The position numbers were made by a program, and so were the translations under genes. A stretch of 64,000 nt of DNA from contig NC_034410.1 in the NCBI RefSeq assembly GCF_002078875.1, positions 104,990,353 through 105,054,352 on the forward strand, written 5' to 3'. The DNA comes from Numida meleagris (lineage: Eukaryota > Chordata > Aves > Galliformes > Numididae). Below, one piece after another: positions 61,401 through 64,000 of this stretch. Position 1 is the first letter of the stretch. The number at the start of each line of letters is the position of its first letter. The notes beneath the pieces were generated by a model that did not search any database, had not been told where the DNA came from, and was given only the letters and a program-made list of their open reading frames with translations.

Positions 61401-64000
61401 CTTTTCTTGCATCTTCTCTCTCTCCCAGCTTTACCTTCCTCAGCCTTCTGTGCCTCCAGCTACCTGATACAGCCATACAGACCTCTCTCTGCTGCTCTGC
61501 CTGCAAATCCAGAAAGGAGCTGACCAGCCCAAATTCCTATTGATTTCAGCAGGGGTTGTGTGTGTTCTGTGACTGATAAACAACTCCCAGGCAGTACTGC
61601 GCTGCCTCTCCCCACCCACTGTACCTTATCACGTCTGTCTGAAGCACAAATCATTGTAAATAGTTAAAGGCAAGCAAAACCATAGCACCGTCACGATGTT
61701 CTATACGAAGGCAACAATATTTATGTGGAAGATTTCATTCATTATAAGCCTTGTCATTTAAGTATTGTTCTATATTTCCCAGTTTTCTGTCTGCAGCTAT
61801 ATTATGCATTAGCACAAACAAAATTAAAGGTAAAAACTTGGCACTTCATAGCAGAGAGATGTTTTTGACCATTTTCATTGTTGCAAGTAAATACTGAAGC
61901 CGTAATTCTCACTAGCTCACTCATCTTTAAAAGTGAAATTCTTTCCAGCAACACAGTAATGCTCTAACACAGAACTTTTTTTAAACTGAAAACATATATG
62001 AGATATTATATAAAATACATTGCATTACAAGATAAACCAGAGACATTCTAATCTGTGATAACACTCCAGTGAGAGTCAAATAAATAACCAGAAGATGAAC
62101 GTTCATCCACCTAAACCTATTTTCTTCTCAGACCTACAGAAAATGTAATGCAGCACAGAGTTACAGCGTCTTTCACATACAGCCAAAATCATTTAAGCCT
62201 AATGTTTGGGGTCATCCTAATGGGCCCAATCTGTGCTGCATGGAATGCCTTCAAGTGATGTCAAAGCTGACTGTGTCTTGGGAAGCTTTGGTAACAGCTG
62301 ATACGCTGAGGCCTACGTTAGGTAAAAAGCATGGAAGCCAGACAAGCAAGCAGAACTTGTGCAGAGTGAGGTGTCTGATTAAATGCCAGATGAGAGCCAA
62401 AATATCCGCCTCCTGTGATAACGGCCTAAACTCAAGGGTGTTCAGAAGTTGGGAATGTTACTTCTCAACTTTTCAGACAGCAAACATTTAGCTGCTGTGC
62501 TTTGAAAAATAAGTTTACAAAAACGCATGGGGGCATTCAAACATTTACCTTCTCTCAGGAATCTTCAGGAAAAAAAATAAAGGCAATCTCCCTGTGGGTA
62601 AATACCCTTTTCTCATTTTGGCAGAACCCTGCCCATGTGCCACAGACGATGAACTGGGATGTCCCAGCCCAGGCACTGCCAGCACTGCAGAATCTGCACT
62701 GGTAGCACCACGTTTACCAGTAGCTCTGCTGGCAGTGCACACACCGGATCATGATCCAAAATTGCTTGACAGCCACAAAACCTTGTGTGCTCTCCATTAC
62801 GCTTACTTTGCTTAAGAAACATAAGTAAGCTCAATTCCAAAATGGTAGTGTGTATATATGTGTACATGCACTTTTTCACAACACAGCACTTTACAAAAAA
62901 TACTGCTTTTAAAAAGACAGAAAAGTTATTGGCAAATCATGATTCTGGATGCGATTACTCCAGGATTTTCCTAATTCCTTCCAAGGGCTGTAAGCAGGTG
63001 ACTGCAGCTCTGTGCTGCTGCGCTTCTCACTAGCACATGGTATATCACACAGTATATATTATGCTGCACAAGAGGAACAATTAATCTCTTCCTAAAGACG
63101 TGTGAGCCTTTTGTGAATGACCTTTCATTAAACTTTAAATTCTAAATTACCAAGGTCACCACTGCTCACAGAAAAGGTAATCTGGGCTAAAAATTATTAC
63201 ACAGAGAAGGACTTTATCTATTTGCACATATACTTAGCTGCTCAGTTACTTTAAGATTTCCTTCTGCAAATTGGTAACTTCAGAGACTTTTTGAGGATTT
63301 TCTTCCTTAAAACAAAAATTTTTCTGGATGTCAACATGTCAGAATTGCAGCTTTGGAGACACTATGGGTAACGTGAGGCACAAGTTTGGAAATTTCTATA
63401 GTCCTGGGAATGTTTTTTGTTTCCTCATTCACGTTTGCGAAGGCATTTCCACATCTAGACACTCTGATGAAATCTAAGCATGATTAAGATTCAAAGACAG
63501 GCCTTCATGACCTTTATAAATTTCAAAAAATATCACCCAAGACCCAAATTAGAATGTAGTGATTGTATTATCTACCACACAGAGTTTCGACATCTCCAAC
63601 ATTCTGAGTAAGTTCTAATGCCTGCTTATAAAGAGCAGAAATCTCAGTGTTTTCACTCCAATTTCAACAGTGCCAAAGAACTCAATCAACAGAACCCAGT
63701 AACAACGCTGCCATGAAACACTGCTGAAGTTGGGAAGGTGACGGTGTGTTACCCCATTACATTTAAGGGCTCTTAAAACGCTACCCCCTGCCTATCCATG
63801 CAGAGCTCTTACAAAAATAACAGTGGTGTTTGGACTCCTCATTAGCCATTAAGTGAGCGCAACTTTGAATCTAATCTAGGTCTAGAGAAGGATCCTTTTG
63901 TGCACGCTCCCGCTAATGTGAGAAGCCAGCCTCCAGCACCAGGAGTATCAGATGCTTGCAGCATCCATGACACTTGTAAGCATTCAGTGGTCAGAACACC

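Larger units (their letters stand above)
50008..64000 (-). other. KLHL14: Partial KLHL14 intron upstream of the kelch exons
   Basis: Nearly 14 kb with no exon that I can support on either strand; in particular there is no BTB or BACK coding sequence. It contains one CR1 (51542-51995), a CAAA tract (57479-57508) and a TTG/T tract (57561-57597) that are complementary, a T23 run (58385-58407), shorter T runs and a pyrimidine-rich stretch at about 60995-61440. A GC-richer segment at 50560-50960 has short open frames but no recognisable content. The intron continues past the window edge. Confidence 0.65.

Noticed and set aside
1..64000. tRNA, rRNA, CRISPR array, endogenous retrovirus or prophage
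   Set aside because: None seen: no cloverleaf-type conserved boxes, no regular spacer repeats, and no paired LTRs or gag/pol motifs.

Overview
The window is a piece of a bird nuclear genome, most likely a galliform close to chicken. Three things point there: many 5'-truncated CR1 LINE fragments, a 1.29-kb mariner element of the Galluhop (Mariner1_GG) type, and one widely spaced, intron-rich vertebrate gene. There are no bacterial, viral or CRISPR features.

The only protein-coding gene I can support is KLHL14 (Kelch-like 14, Printor), on the minus strand. Seven exons, which together encode the whole C-terminal kelch propeller, lie at 49886-50007, 22011-22100, 17507-17585, 10086-10276, 9746-9904, 6983-7140 and 6164-6304. 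All six junctions are phase-consistent. Joined, they encode 312 residues ending in VPYNK and a TGA stop at 6164-6166. The BTB and BACK domains are not in the window; their exon must lie beyond base 64000. A probable 3'UTR of about 2.5 kb runs from 6163 down to roughly 3610-3700.

Layout from left to right: 1-3156 is downstream intergenic DNA; 3157-3382 is an internally deleted CR1; about 3690-6163 is the 3'UTR; 6164-22100 holds six of the seven exons with CR1 relics between them; 22101-49885 is a 27.8-kb intron with a MARINER copy, CR1 copies, a perfect 20-bp hairpin and a possible antisense exon; 50008-64000 is part of the next upstream intron, with one CR1 and low-complexity tracts.

I found no previously undescribed system. 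The most interesting signal is in KLHL14 splicing. The 181-bp intron between the 191-nt and 159-nt exons appears to start with GC instead of GT. A GT lies 4 nt further on that would shift the frame. The exon after this intron is a multiple of three and has a weak donor. Together these suggest possible regulated splicing of one kelch blade. Other items worth a look are the hairpin at 34733-34775 and the exon-like segment at 33918-34004.
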